The translations under genes and the position numbers were made by a program. This document shows positions 1-6,473 of a stretch of 12,114 nt of DNA, in pieces (within the stretch, counting starts at the first letter, position 1; each line of letters opens with the position of its first letter). Source of the stretch: Candidatus Aerophobota bacterium (GTDB lineage: Bacteria; Aerophobota; Aerophobia; Aerophobales; JAGHCO01); the NCBI GenBank assembly GCA_021160405.1, contig JAGHCO010000148.1:1-12114 (forward strand), written 5' to 3'. The notes below the pieces were generated by a model. That model searched no databases. It was not told the DNA's origin and saw nothing but the letters and a program-made list of their open reading frames with translations.

Positions 1-240
1 AAAGTTATTCACATCTTTCCCTATTTTAGATATCTCTCCAGCAACCTCATGACCTAAAATTACAGGGGCCTTATACCTTTCATGGGCCCCATTAAAATAA
101 CTACGAGCATCAGAGCCACATATCCCACAAGCCTTAACTTTAATTAAAACCTCATCCTCAGCTATTTTAGGAATATCAATTTCCTTTAGCCGAATATCCT
201 CTTTCTTGCCATAAAAAAGAGCAGCTTTCATTTTTTCCAT
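1..240 (-). CDS. Zinc-dependent alcohol/polyol dehydrogenase (MDR family), N-terminal fragment
   Basis: Partial gene: 80 residues from the ATG at 240, running off the window edge. The fragment is the GroES-like catalytic domain start of a medium-chain zinc dehydrogenase. It shows GICGSD (residues 39-44; C41 would bind the catalytic zinc and C38 lies just before it) and the GHE signature (H64, E65), followed by AGEISKIG. In the family these enzymes use NAD(P)H to interconvert alcohols or polyols and aldehydes or ketones; sorbitol, threonine and butanediol dehydrogenases share this N-terminus. The substrate cannot be told from 80 residues. It lies 69 nt downstream of a DeoR-family gene, which favours a sugar or sugar-alcohol role (inference). 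It has its own promoter in that gap. A second in-frame ATG (codon 4) is preceded by GGAAAAA, so the exact start is uncertain by three codons. Confidence 0.85.
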   Translation of the reverse strand, partial: MEKMKAALFYGKKEDIRLKEIDIPKIAEDEVLIKVKACGICGSDARSYFNGAHERYKAPVILGHEVAGEISKIGKDVNNF

Positions 241-277
241 TGTGCATTCTCTTATTTTTTGTTTTATTTGTGATTAT

Positions 278-305
278 ATTATAGCATATATGAAAAATTT
301 GTCAA
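278..305 (-). promoter_or_regulatory. Sigma-70-type promoter for the zinc dehydrogenase gene
   Basis: Read on the minus strand there is a perfect -35 TTGACA (305-300), a 16-nt spacer and a perfect -10 TATAAT (283-278). The start codon lies about 37 nt downstream. The -35 begins 4 nt past the deoR-type stop codon, so the dehydrogenase gene can be transcribed independently of its regulator. The spacer is AT-rich and resembles the spacer of the promoter at 1113-1140, so the site may also be a repressor operator. Confidence 0.75.
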
Positions 306-309
306 GTTT

Positions 310-1080
310 TTATGCTACTATTACCTCTACCCCTTTTCTTTCCATCTCTTTTTTAATTTGTGGAGAGATTCCTTTGTCGGTAACTATTATATCTATCTTT
401 TCTATCGGGATTACAAAGATAAAATTTTGTTTGCCAAACTTGGAGTGATCTGTTACTGCTATTATCTTATTAGAAGCTTCAATGATTTTTTTTCTGGTTT
501 GAGCTTCCTCTACATTAGCTGTAGTCATCCCATAATCTATATCAAGAGCACTAACCCCCATAAAAGCCTTATCTATTCTCATTTGAGAAAGAGTAACTTC
601 AGCTAAAGGACCCATTAAAGCATGAATTCTTTTTCTCAAGTTTCCCCCAGTCATAATTAAGTCAATCCCTTCTGCTTGATGTAGCTCCTGGGCAATATCT
701 AAAGAATTGGTAACCACTGTAAGATTAGTTTTATTCTTAATATTTTTAGCTATCTCAAGGATAGTAGTGCTTGTTTCTAAAAATATTACTTCCCCTTCCT
801 CCACTAATTTGCTTGCTTTCTTACCAATTCTTCTCTTTTCCTCCAAGAACTTTTGTTTTTCTTCAAAGTAATTGGGTTCAAGAGATACCCTGCTTTTACT
901 TATAGCTCCTCCATGAGCTCTGGTAATTAAACCCTGGCGCTCCAAAAATTCCAAATCACGTCTTATGGTAGCTCCACTTACTTTAAAGCCCTTTATAAGC
1001 TCATCAACAGTGACTCTTCCCTTTTGTTGAATCAACCCTAAGATTTGATCCTTTCTCTCTACAGCAAAGGGTTTTTGCAT
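310..1080 (-). CDS. DeoR/GlpR-family transcriptional regulator
   Basis: 256 residues, the usual length for this family. Residues about 9-60 form the winged helix-turn-helix, with the family signature around VSGATIRRDLEFLERQGLI (34-52) and then the RAHGGA wing (54-59). The rest is the DeoRC sugar-phosphate sensor domain. Its segments are visible: VIFLETSTTILEIA (98-111), LTVVTNSL (120-127), TGGNLRKR (144-151) and VTDHSKFGK (209-217). The first differs a little from the commoner D-x-G-T-T form, with ETSTT here. DeoR members are mostly repressors released by a phosphorylated sugar or sugar intermediate. The likely target is the dehydrogenase gene directly downstream plus its own promoter (inference). 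The ATG at 1080 is preceded by AAAGGA about 8 nt upstream. The true ligand is unknown. Confidence 0.93.
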   Translation of the reverse strand: MQKPFAVERKDQILGLIQQKGRVTVDELIKGFKVSGATIRRDLEFLERQGLITRAHGGAISKSRVSLEPNYFEEKQKFLEEKRRIGKKASKLVEEGEVIFLETSTTILEIAKNIKNKTNLTVVTNSLDIAQELHQAEGIDLIMTGGNLRKRIHALMGPLAEVTLSQMRIDKAFMGVSALDIDYGMTTANVEEAQTRKKIIEASNKIIAVTDHSKFGKQNFIFVIPIEKIDIIVTDKGISPQIKKEMERKGVEVIVA

Positions 1081-1112
1081 TTATTTATTCCTTTATTTTT
1101 ATTACTGAGCAA

Positions 1113-1140
1113 ATATTACCACATAAGAAAATTTTGTCAA
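1113..1140 (-). promoter_or_regulatory. Promoter of the DeoR-family regulator gene, possibly autoregulated
   Basis: On the minus strand: perfect -35 TTGACA (1140-1135), 16-nt spacer, -10 TAATAT (1118-1113). It sits in the 72-nt gap between the argS stop codon and the regulator start. The promoter core matches that at 278-305 at 23 of 30 aligned positions, including 12 of the 16 spacer bases. This is more than shared hexamers require, though AT-richness inflates the match. I see no terminator hairpin after argS, so read-through into this gene is also possible. Confidence 0.7.
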
Positions 1141-1152
1141 GGGAAGATAAAG

Positions 1153-2829
1153 TTACATCTTGGAGGGAGCAGAAATTCCTAAGATGTTGAGCACATCAGC
1201 TATTACAATTTTTACTGCTTGTATAAGAATAAGACGGGCATTGGTTAGCTCTTTATTTTCAGAGATTACTCTGTGGCGGGTATAAAAGTAATGGAAAAGT
1301 GAAGACAGCTCTTGTAGATAAACAGCTAAATGGTGGGGCTCCAGACTATCAGCAGCTTCTTTTAAGCAATCAGGTAAAAGGGCGAGATAACTCATTATAT
1401 CTCTTTCCTCGGGAGTAGTTAATAAATCCAGATTTACTTTTTCAGGCTCCTCTAACAATATCCCCATCTTTTTTGCCTTTTCTAAAATACTGCAAATTCG
1501 AGCATGAGCATATTGAATGTAAAAGACAGGGTTCTCTGGCGTTTGCTTTTTAGCCAGCTCCAGATCAAAATCAAGGTGAGAATCAGCAGTCCTTAAAACA
1601 AAGAAAAAGCGAGCGGCATCCCTGCCTACCTCTTTAAGAACCTCTTTTAAAGTGATAAATTCCCCTTCTCGAGTGGAAGCAGAAACCCTTTTTTCTCCCT
1701 TCTTTAATGTAACTAACTGATAAATTACCATCTTAAGAGCTTCGGGAGGATAACCAAGAACCTCAGCAGCTGCCTTCATTCGAGGAACATATCCAATATG
1801 GTCAGCTCCCCATATATCAATAACTCTGTAAAACCCTCTTTTTAGTTTATCTTTATGATAAGCAATATCGCTGGCAAAGTATGTGTAATCTCCATTTTTT
1901 CTTCTTAAGACACGGTCCTGTTTTCCCTTTAAAATTAACGATGTTTTAAACCATAGAGCTCCTTCCTTCTCATAGAGAAAATCTTTCTCTTTAAGAAAAG
2001 AAATAGTTTTTTTTAGCTCGTTGTTTTGATATAAAGTGGATTCAAAAAACCAGTTATTAAATTTTACTCCAAATTTATCAAGATCCTCCCTGATATTTTT
2101 TAAAATTTCCTTAACTACAAATTTAGTTAAAATGGGAATTATTTTACTCTCATCTTTAATCTTTCTTATTTTTTCTCCAAGTTCCTCTTGAGCTTTTTTA
2201 GCTATGGGAATTAAATAATCTCCCCTGTATCCATCCTTAGGAAAGGAAACCCGTTTTCCCTCCAGCTCTTGCATCCTGGCCCAAAGAGAATAGGCTAATC
2301 TTTTAATTTGACCTCCCATATCATTTACGTAGTACTCCTTCTGCACTTGATATCCAACCTTGGATAGGACATTAGCTAAACTATCTCCAAAAGCGGCTGC
2401 TCTGCCATGACCTATATGCAAAGGACCTGTAGGATTAGCTGAGATGAACTCCACCTGAACTAATTTATTTTTCCCCTCTGAAAAGCGAGTGAAATTTTTC
2501 CTCTCAGTAACTATCTTTCTAATGGTTTCTTTTAGATAAGAAGGTGAAAAAAAGAAATTTATAAATCCAGGAGGGGCAAATTCTACCCGGGAGAAAAGAT
2601 CGCTTCCCTTAAGATGGGTAACTAAAGCTCTTCCTATTTCCAGAGAAGATTCTCCACTTATCTTAGATAAGGAAAAGGGGAGATTAGTGGATAGATCTCC
2701 CCATTCCTTCTTTTTAGGTTGAGTGATAATTATGGGAGGAAGTCTGTGATAGGAAAAACCTTTCTTTTTAATCTGGAAAAGTGCCTGGCGAAGGTTGTTT
2801 TCAATAAGCTTTTTTACTGAATTATCCAT
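1153..2829 (-). CDS. argS: Arginyl-tRNA synthetase
   Basis: 558 residues, a normal bacterial length. It joins arginine to tRNA-Arg using ATP in the cytoplasm. Order of domains: N-terminal Arg-S add-on domain (about 1-100), class I catalytic core, C-terminal DALR anticodon-binding domain (about 435-558, ending LGISAPSKM). The HIGH signature is intact in the typical ArgRS context NPTGPLHIGHGR (132-143). WGADHIGYVPRMKA (340-353) is another core motif. The KMSKS position reads VSASTREG (382-389), a degenerate form; ArgRS proteins often lack the canonical lysine motif, so this does not imply loss of activity. The start codon lies 6 nt after the htrA stop with only a weak upstream SD, suggesting translational coupling. 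It is the last gene of the 6148-1153 cluster. Confidence 0.97.
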   Translation of the reverse strand: MDNSVKKLIENNLRQALFQIKKKGFSYHRLPPIIITQPKKKEWGDLSTNLPFSLSKISGESSLEIGRALVTHLKGSDLFSRVEFAPPGFINFFFSPSYLKETIRKIVTERKNFTRFSEGKNKLVQVEFISANPTGPLHIGHGRAAAFGDSLANVLSKVGYQVQKEYYVNDMGGQIKRLAYSLWARMQELEGKRVSFPKDGYRGDYLIPIAKKAQEELGEKIRKIKDESKIIPILTKFVVKEILKNIREDLDKFGVKFNNWFFESTLYQNNELKKTISFLKEKDFLYEKEGALWFKTSLILKGKQDRVLRRKNGDYTYFASDIAYHKDKLKRGFYRVIDIWGADHIGYVPRMKAAAEVLGYPPEALKMVIYQLVTLKKGEKRVSASTREGEFITLKEVLKEVGRDAARFFFVLRTADSHLDFDLELAKKQTPENPVFYIQYAHARICSILEKAKKMGILLEEPEKVNLDLLTTPEERDIMSYLALLPDCLKEAADSLEPHHLAVYLQELSSLFHYFYTRHRVISENKELTNARLILIQAVKIVIADVLNILGISAPSKM

Positions 2830-2835
2830 ATCTTA

Positions 2836-4392
2836 TTATTTTCTGGTCTGTATAGTAACAAACATTGTCCATTTTCCGTGACGAACCCGAAGCAGAACTA
2901 TATCTCCAGGTTTAACTTTTTCCATAGCTTTGTTAAAATCACTTAAATTGTTAACCTTGGTATGATCAATCATCTTTATCACATCTCCAGAAGATAGTCC
3001 TACATTGTGAGCTGGACCATTTGGATCTACTTTAACAATTATTACTCCTTTTTCTGTCTCAAATAAATTATACTTTTCTCTTAGATCAGGAGTAATCTCG
3101 CTAACCTCAATTCCTAAAAGTTCTTTTTTTACCTCTTCAGGCTTTACTACTTGGGCAATTTCCTTAGGCTTTGGAGCAGTAATAAGAGATATTTCTAATG
3201 GTTTACCTCTTCTTATTACAGTTAATGTTACCTTTTGTCCAATTTGCGTATTTAGTACTTCCTCTTTTAACCCAAATGGATTTTCTACAGGGTGACCATT
3301 CACTTTTTGAACTATATCTCCAGATTGAATACCAGCCTTCTCAGCCGGGCTTCCCTTTACTACATCGGCTACCAAAACACCTCTGCTAACACCAAATTTC
3401 TTTGCCAGTTCTGGGGTAAGCTCCTGCATATATATTCCTATCCAGGGCCACTTTATTTCTCCATACTTTACCAGGCTTTGAAGCAACTTCTTAGCTTTAT
3501 TAATGGGGATAGCAAAACCAATCCCTATTGATCCTCCCGAAGGAGTTAAAATAGCTGTATTAATTCCAATAACTTCTCCATAGATGTTAACCAGAGGACC
3601 TCCACTGTTACCAGGGTTAATTGAGGCATCAGTTTGAATTAAATCAGAATAAACTCTTTGCTCCTTTCCCCTTCCAGCTTGAATTGTTCTACCTGTAGCG
3701 CTAACTACTCCCACAGTAACTGTAGGCTCATATTTTTTATTTAACTGAGAAAGAGCAAAACCGAAAGGATTACCAAGAGCAACTACCCACTGCCCAATTT
3801 TAAGATTGTCTGAATCTCCCAGGGTTACCACAGGCAGGTTGCCTCCTTTAATACGGAGAACAGCAATATCTGAATCCACATCTGTTCCAACAATTTCTGC
3901 CTTAAAAACTTTATTATTAGAAAGGGTAACCATAATTTTATCCTTATCTGCACCATAAATAACATGATCATTGGTTAAGATGTAACCATCTTTATTTATA
4001 ATCATCCCTGAACCAAGACCTCTTTGTTTAAATTCTCTTTGAGGAGCCTGAGGGAACTGCTCGAAAAATCTTCGGAAAAACTCATCAAATTGATCAGAGG
4101 GAGGGGAAAAACCACTGTAATCTGGAACAGTTATCGTTCTTTCTGTACTTATGCTCACCACAGCCGGACTTACCAGTTGAACAGTATTAATTATCTTTCC
4201 CTCTAAAGTATCAGGATTTACAGGATGGGGTTTCAAACTCTCCTGGAAAAGAGGTCCCTTTAGCTGTGGGAATTTTGCTGCCCAAAGAGAGAAATCATTA
4301 AAAACCCCACTTAATCCTATTACTAAAATCCCTATTCCAACGGCTAAGCTAATAAACAAAAATACTTTTCCTACTCTACTTTTTTTAAACAT
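2836..4392 (-). CDS. HtrA/DegP-type periplasmic serine protease with two PDZ domains
   Basis: 518 residues. An N-terminal hydrophobic segment (about 10-30) after a KKSR start fits a membrane anchor or uncleaved signal, placing the protease outside the inner membrane. The trypsin-like domain follows with the full triad: H143 in LTNDHV, D175 in SDIAVL, S263 in NPGNSGGP. PDZ1 covers about 318-405 (SPAEKAGIQSGD) and PDZ2 about 425-515 (GPAHNVGLSSGD). The family degrades or refolds misfolded envelope proteins. The Q-linker between anchor and protease is rich in F, P and Q, as in DegP/DegQ. It has the strongest Shine-Dalgarno of its cluster: AGGAGG at 4403-4398, 5 nt before ATG. DegP versus DegQ versus DegS naming is not decided by sequence alone; two PDZ domains exclude DegS. 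Confidence 0.96.
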   Translation of the reverse strand: MFKKSRVGKVFLFISLAVGIGILVIGLSGVFNDFSLWAAKFPQLKGPLFQESLKPHPVNPDTLEGKIINTVQLVSPAVVSISTERTITVPDYSGFSPPSDQFDEFFRRFFEQFPQAPQREFKQRGLGSGMIINKDGYILTNDHVIYGADKDKIMVTLSNNKVFKAEIVGTDVDSDIAVLRIKGGNLPVVTLGDSDNLKIGQWVVALGNPFGFALSQLNKKYEPTVTVGVVSATGRTIQAGRGKEQRVYSDLIQTDASINPGNSGGPLVNIYGEVIGINTAILTPSGGSIGIGFAIPINKAKKLLQSLVKYGEIKWPWIGIYMQELTPELAKKFGVSRGVLVADVVKGSPAEKAGIQSGDIVQKVNGHPVENPFGLKEEVLNTQIGQKVTLTVIRRGKPLEISLITAPKPKEIAQVVKPEEVKKELLGIEVSEITPDLREKYNLFETEKGVIIVKVDPNGPAHNVGLSSGDVIKMIDHTKVNNLSDFNKAMEKVKPGDIVLLRVRHGKWTMFVTIQTRK

Positions 4393-4397
4393 TTAAA

Positions 4398-4403
4398 CCT
4401 CCT
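4398..4403 (-). promoter_or_regulatory. Consensus Shine-Dalgarno site of htrA
   Basis: AGGAGG on the minus strand, 5 nt before the ATG at 4392, in the 24-nt gap after the small unknown gene. It is far stronger than the SD sites of the neighbouring genes, suggesting htrA is translated more strongly from the shared message. Confidence 0.8.
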
Positions 4404-4416
4404 CGTACTCTTTGTA

Positions 4417-4725
4417 TCAAGTAATTCTAATGTCTTCAGCACTTTCTATTTTCCTCAAGTTTGACTCTAAATTCTTTAGACTCTCAATATAGGCTTTCCA
4501 TTCAATATAGTCATCCCATTTTTCAAAGTTTTCTTCCTCCTGCTTTATTTTATCCTCAAATATTTCAAATATGCATTTATATTTTCTCTCAAAAAATCTT
4601 ATTCTTTCCTTAATCGGAGCAATTTGCGAAATCGCCTTTAGCTTCTCAAATGTTTTAACCTCTTCCCTTGACACAGTTATGGACATCTCTTTCACCCCCT
4701 TTTCCTCGTTAATACATTCACCCAT
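4417..4725 (-). CDS. Small charged helical protein of unknown function, antitoxin-like in shape
   Basis: Not recognised with certainty. From the ATG at 4725 it has 102 residues; from the second ATG at 4686 it has 89 and starts MSITVSREE. The inner start has the clearer SD (GGGGGTG, 6 nt upstream); the outer has AAAGG about 4 nt upstream. The N-terminal part (ITVSREEVKTFEKL) looks like a short strand plus helix. The rest is acidic/basic amphipathic helix with aromatic residues in a KWDDYIEWKAY block (69-79), ending ESAEDIRIT. No signal peptide, membrane segment or catalytic motif is visible. The shape recalls small antitoxin-like or scaffold proteins, but no toxin gene is adjacent. It sits 19 nt after mutM and 24 nt before htrA in the same direction, so it is very probably translated from the shared transcript. 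Confidence 0.7.
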   Translation of the reverse strand: MGECINEEKGVKEMSITVSREEVKTFEKLKAISQIAPIKERIRFFERKYKCIFEIFEDKIKQEEENFEKWDDYIEWKAYIESLKNLESNLRKIESAEDIRIT

Positions 4726-4744
4726 TTGCCTTTAGCCTCTTCTT

Positions 4745-5569
4745 TTATTTTTGACAATTGGGACAAAAATATGTTCCTCTTCCCCCAACCATTTTTCTAA
4801 CTATAGGTTTTCCACATCTCTCACAACTCTTTCCTTTCCTTCCGTAAACTTGAAGATGAGACTCAAATTTCCCCTTTTCTCCTTGCAAATCAACATAAGC
4901 ATCTACCGATGAACCTCGATAGGAAATAGCTTCTCGCAAAATACTTAGTAAGTTTTTATAGAGGCTCTCAACCTCCTCTTTTTTTAACTGAGAGGAGTTT
5001 CTTTCGGGATGGATTCTTGCTCTAAAAAGAGCCTCTTGAGAATAAACATTTCCTATTCCAGCAATGAAACTTTGATTCATTAAAAGAGGTTTAATCTTCC
5101 CCCTTTTTCCCCTTAAAATATTCTCAAATTTATTTAAGGTAAAATCTGGGTCCAAGGGTTCAGGACCTATATCTCGCAAGGAAGGAATTTTATCCCACTC
5201 TTTCTCAGAAATTAAATAAACATCAGCAAAACCTCTAATATCGGTAAAAAACAGCTTGCTCTTATCTTCAAAATTAAAGATTATACGAGTATATTTAGGA
5301 GTTTTTTCTCCTTGAGGAGAAAAGATTAGCCTTCCAGTTAACTTAAGATGAAAAATTAAATTTTGTGTAGAGTTGATCTGAACAATTAAATATTTTCCTC
5401 TTCTGAGGATATCTTTGAAAACTTTTCCTTCCAATCTTTGAATAAATTGAGAAGGTGTAGGAATACGGATAGGCTTCTCATTTTTTACCTCTACTTTGTA
5501 TATCTTTTTCCCTTTAACTTTTCTTAACATATCTTGCCTAATTGTCTCTACCTCAGGTAGTTCAGGCAT
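4745..5569 (-). CDS. mutM: Formamidopyrimidine-DNA glycosylase (Fpg/MutM)
   Basis: 274 residues, standard for Fpg. It removes oxidised purines such as 8-oxoguanine and nicks the abasic strand. All functional parts are visible: the N-terminal MPELPEVETI with catalytic proline 2 and glutamate 3, lysine 59 in LRRGKYL, the helix-two-turn-helix around PLLMNQSFIAGIGNVYSQEAL (161-181), and a C-terminal zinc finger with C249, C252, C269 and C272, including the DNA-contacting R264 in GGRGTYFC. The MPELPEVE start fixes the N-terminus because the proline must follow the initiator Met. SD AGGA lies 7 nt upstream and overlaps the 13-nt gap after the aspartyl protease stop. It could only be confused with Nei, but the Fpg-type zinc finger and lysine context argue for MutM. 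Confidence 0.97.
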   Translation of the reverse strand: MPELPEVETIRQDMLRKVKGKKIYKVEVKNEKPIRIPTPSQFIQRLEGKVFKDILRRGKYLIVQINSTQNLIFHLKLTGRLIFSPQGEKTPKYTRIIFNFEDKSKLFFTDIRGFADVYLISEKEWDKIPSLRDIGPEPLDPDFTLNKFENILRGKRGKIKPLLMNQSFIAGIGNVYSQEALFRARIHPERNSSQLKKEEVESLYKNLLSILREAISYRGSSVDAYVDLQGEKGKFESHLQVYGRKGKSCERCGKPIVRKMVGGRGTYFCPNCQK

Positions 5570-5582
5570 TGTTTTATCCTAA

Positions 5583-5993
5583 TTAATCTGTTAGTTTAAC
5601 TTTTATCCCTTTAACAAAGTTCGCATTAAACAGATTTAAAGCATTAACCCTCCCAAGAATACTCGGGACATCATCAGAGTCTGCTATTGCAATAAAAGTA
5701 GTAAATTCTTTTTTACCAATCATTATTTTTAACTCATGCAAATAAGCAATCAGCCTAACACCGGGAACAACACCTTTGATTTCGATATATTTACCCTGAG
5801 TAATATCTTTTACTGATAACTCCCCTATAAATCTTGGTAACACACAAAAATCAGCTCCTGTATCAACTAACACTTCGTCTATTGTTTCCCACTCATGTGT
5901 AACTTCTGAAAATATCTTTATTTTTATCCTTGGTCTCTTAACAATTTTGAATACATCACTTTCTTCTTTCCGATAAGGAAATTCTATCTCCAT
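5583..5993 (-). CDS. Single-domain retropepsin-like aspartyl protease
   Basis: 136 residues from the ATG at 5993. A GTG two codons upstream (5999) is an alternative start. The catalytic signature is VDTGADFCVLP (43-53; D44-T45-G46), followed by beta-rich sequence and a conserved SILGRVNALNLFNANF end (111-126). Retropepsins act as homodimers, each chain giving one aspartate. The length (about 100-140 residues) and one DTG fit a soluble, self-standing subunit of clan AA. There is no signal peptide or membrane helix, so it should be cytoplasmic. Its ATG lies inside the last codons of the 54-aa ORF at 5984-6148 (10-nt overlap, different frame), pointing to coupled translation. Only a weak SD (GGTG) is present, which also favours coupling. 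Natural substrate unknown; such small bacterial/archaeal proteases are largely uncharacterised. Confidence 0.85.
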   Translation of the reverse strand: MEIEFPYRKEESDVFKIVKRPRIKIKIFSEVTHEWETIDEVLVDTGADFCVLPRFIGELSVKDITQGKYIEIKGVVPGVRLIAYLHELKIMIGKKEFTTFIAIADSDDVPSILGRVNALNLFNANFVKGIKVKLTD

Positions 5994-6148
5994 ATGCACA
6001 CCAGAACTTTTTCTTTAGTCCGCCAAGCTATCGATACCTCTTTCCCAGGATTTTCCTTTTTAATTTCAAAGAAAGTCTTTATTGGGTTTAAACCTTTCCA
6101 TACTTCCTTTCCATCCACCTTTATTACATATTCAAATCTTTTTTCCAT
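5984..6148 (-). CDS. Small 54-aa protein overlapping the aspartyl protease gene (DUF5678-like?)
   Basis: An ATG at 6148 opens 54 codons ending in TAG at 5984. The product begins MEKRFEYVIKVDGKEVWKG and ends LVCIWR. Predicted layout: a beta hairpin (YVIKVDGKEVWKG, 7-19), a helix (about 22-33), a PGKEVSIAW strand (35-42) and a final strand KVLVCIW (47-53). This resembles, from memory, the short proteins (DUF5678-type) that sit before retropepsin-like proteases in other prokaryotes; I could not verify the family. AAGGAG lies 10 nt upstream of the start, slightly long but usable. The stop overlaps the downstream protease start by 10 nt (ATATGGAGATAG arrangement). No catalytic residues are evident; it may be a partner, inhibitor or targeting subunit of the protease (inference). 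Confidence 0.65.
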   Translation of the reverse strand: MEKRFEYVIKVDGKEVWKGLNPIKTFFEIKKENPGKEVSIAWRTKEKVLVCIWR

Positions 6149-6203
6149 CTTCTGTCTGCTCCTTACCGTAATAGTTTAGCTTTCCTAAAACTTTTCTCTT
6201 TTT

Positions 6204-6358
6204 TGTCATTGCGAGCTTTCCGAAGGAAAGCGTGGCAATCTCAAGGTAGACTCGGCAATCCCCAAAAACGAGATTGCGGAGCCTGTTCCGAGTAAAGCGA
6301 GGAAGCTCCGGGTTTGCTTCGGCTGCGCCTCGCAACGATTTCATCCCTCGCAATGACA
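6204..6358. repeat. 155-bp MITE/REP-like element with 12-bp terminal inverted repeats
   Basis: The ends are perfect inverted copies: TGTCATTGCGAG (6204-6215) and CTCGCAATGACA (6347-6358). Inside are further palindromes: CTTTCC-GAA-GGAAAG (6216-6230); GCAATCTC (6235-6242) against GAGATTGC (6270-6277); and a hairpin CGGAGC..TTCC / GGAA..GCTCCG (6277-6310) with a 3-nt bulge and 11-nt loop. GGCAATC occurs twice as a direct repeat (6234-6240, 6254-6260). The element is clearly more GC-rich than its surroundings. No target-site duplication is visible beyond the ends and there is no transposase ORF. Repeats starting GTCATTGCGAG are known to me as multi-copy elements in several bacterial genomes. Only one copy is in this window, so repeat status here rests on structure and that memory. 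Confidence 0.75.
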
Positions 6359-6394
6359 CGTGGTTTACTGAGGATTTACCATTTCACTTAATCA

Positions 6395-6470
6395 TGGTGC
6401 GCCTGGCAGGACTCGAACCTGCGATTTTCGGCTCCGGAGGCCGACGTTCTATCCACTGAACCACAGGCGC
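6395..6470 (-). tRNA. tRNA-Arg (anticodon CCG)
   Basis: A complete 76-nt cloverleaf with encoded CCA. Acceptor stem GCGCCTG (6470-6464) pairs perfectly with CAGGCGC (6405-6399); discriminator A at 6398; CCA at 6397-6395. D arm GTTC..GAAC. Anticodon stem TCGGC/GCCGA (5 of 5 pairs) around loop CTCCGGA, giving anticodon CCG at 6437-6435, which reads the arginine codon CGG. T arm GCAGG-TTCGAGT-CCTGC is canonical. The 5' end lies only 3 nt after the ilvB stop codon, so it is probably cut from a longer secA-ilvB message by RNase P rather than having its own promoter (inference). No terminator is seen after it. Confidence 0.98.
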
Positions 6471-6473
6471 ATT

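Noticed and set aside
242..606. Plus-strand ORFs opposite the DeoR-family gene
   Set aside because: They lie antisense to a well-supported gene and its promoter, with hydrophobic low-complexity translations expected from antisense of AT-rich coding DNA.
3198..4206. Plus-strand ORFs opposite htrA
   Set aside because: Shadow frames of a protein with complete catalytic triad and two PDZ domains; no family resemblance.
5994..5999. GTG start for the aspartyl protease
   Set aside because: It adds only two codons and has no better SD; the ATG at 5993 sits in the overlap with the upstream stop. Kept as an alternative only.
6204..6394. Rho-independent terminator after the tRNA
   Set aside because: Hairpins exist in the repeat, but on the minus strand the right-hand side is followed by an A-run, not a T-run, so the classic terminator form is missing.
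6132..6459. Two opposing ORFs of 61-75 codons across the repeat and tRNA
   Set aside because: Both are made mostly of the inverted-repeat element or the antisense of the tRNA; translated REP/MITE sequence gives the familiar arginine- and serine-rich spurious peptides. No SD was seen for either.
6359..6470. tRNA-Arg as an integration (att) site of a mobile island
   Set aside because: No integrase gene and no second copy of the tRNA 3' end is visible in the window; the genes beyond it are housekeeping.
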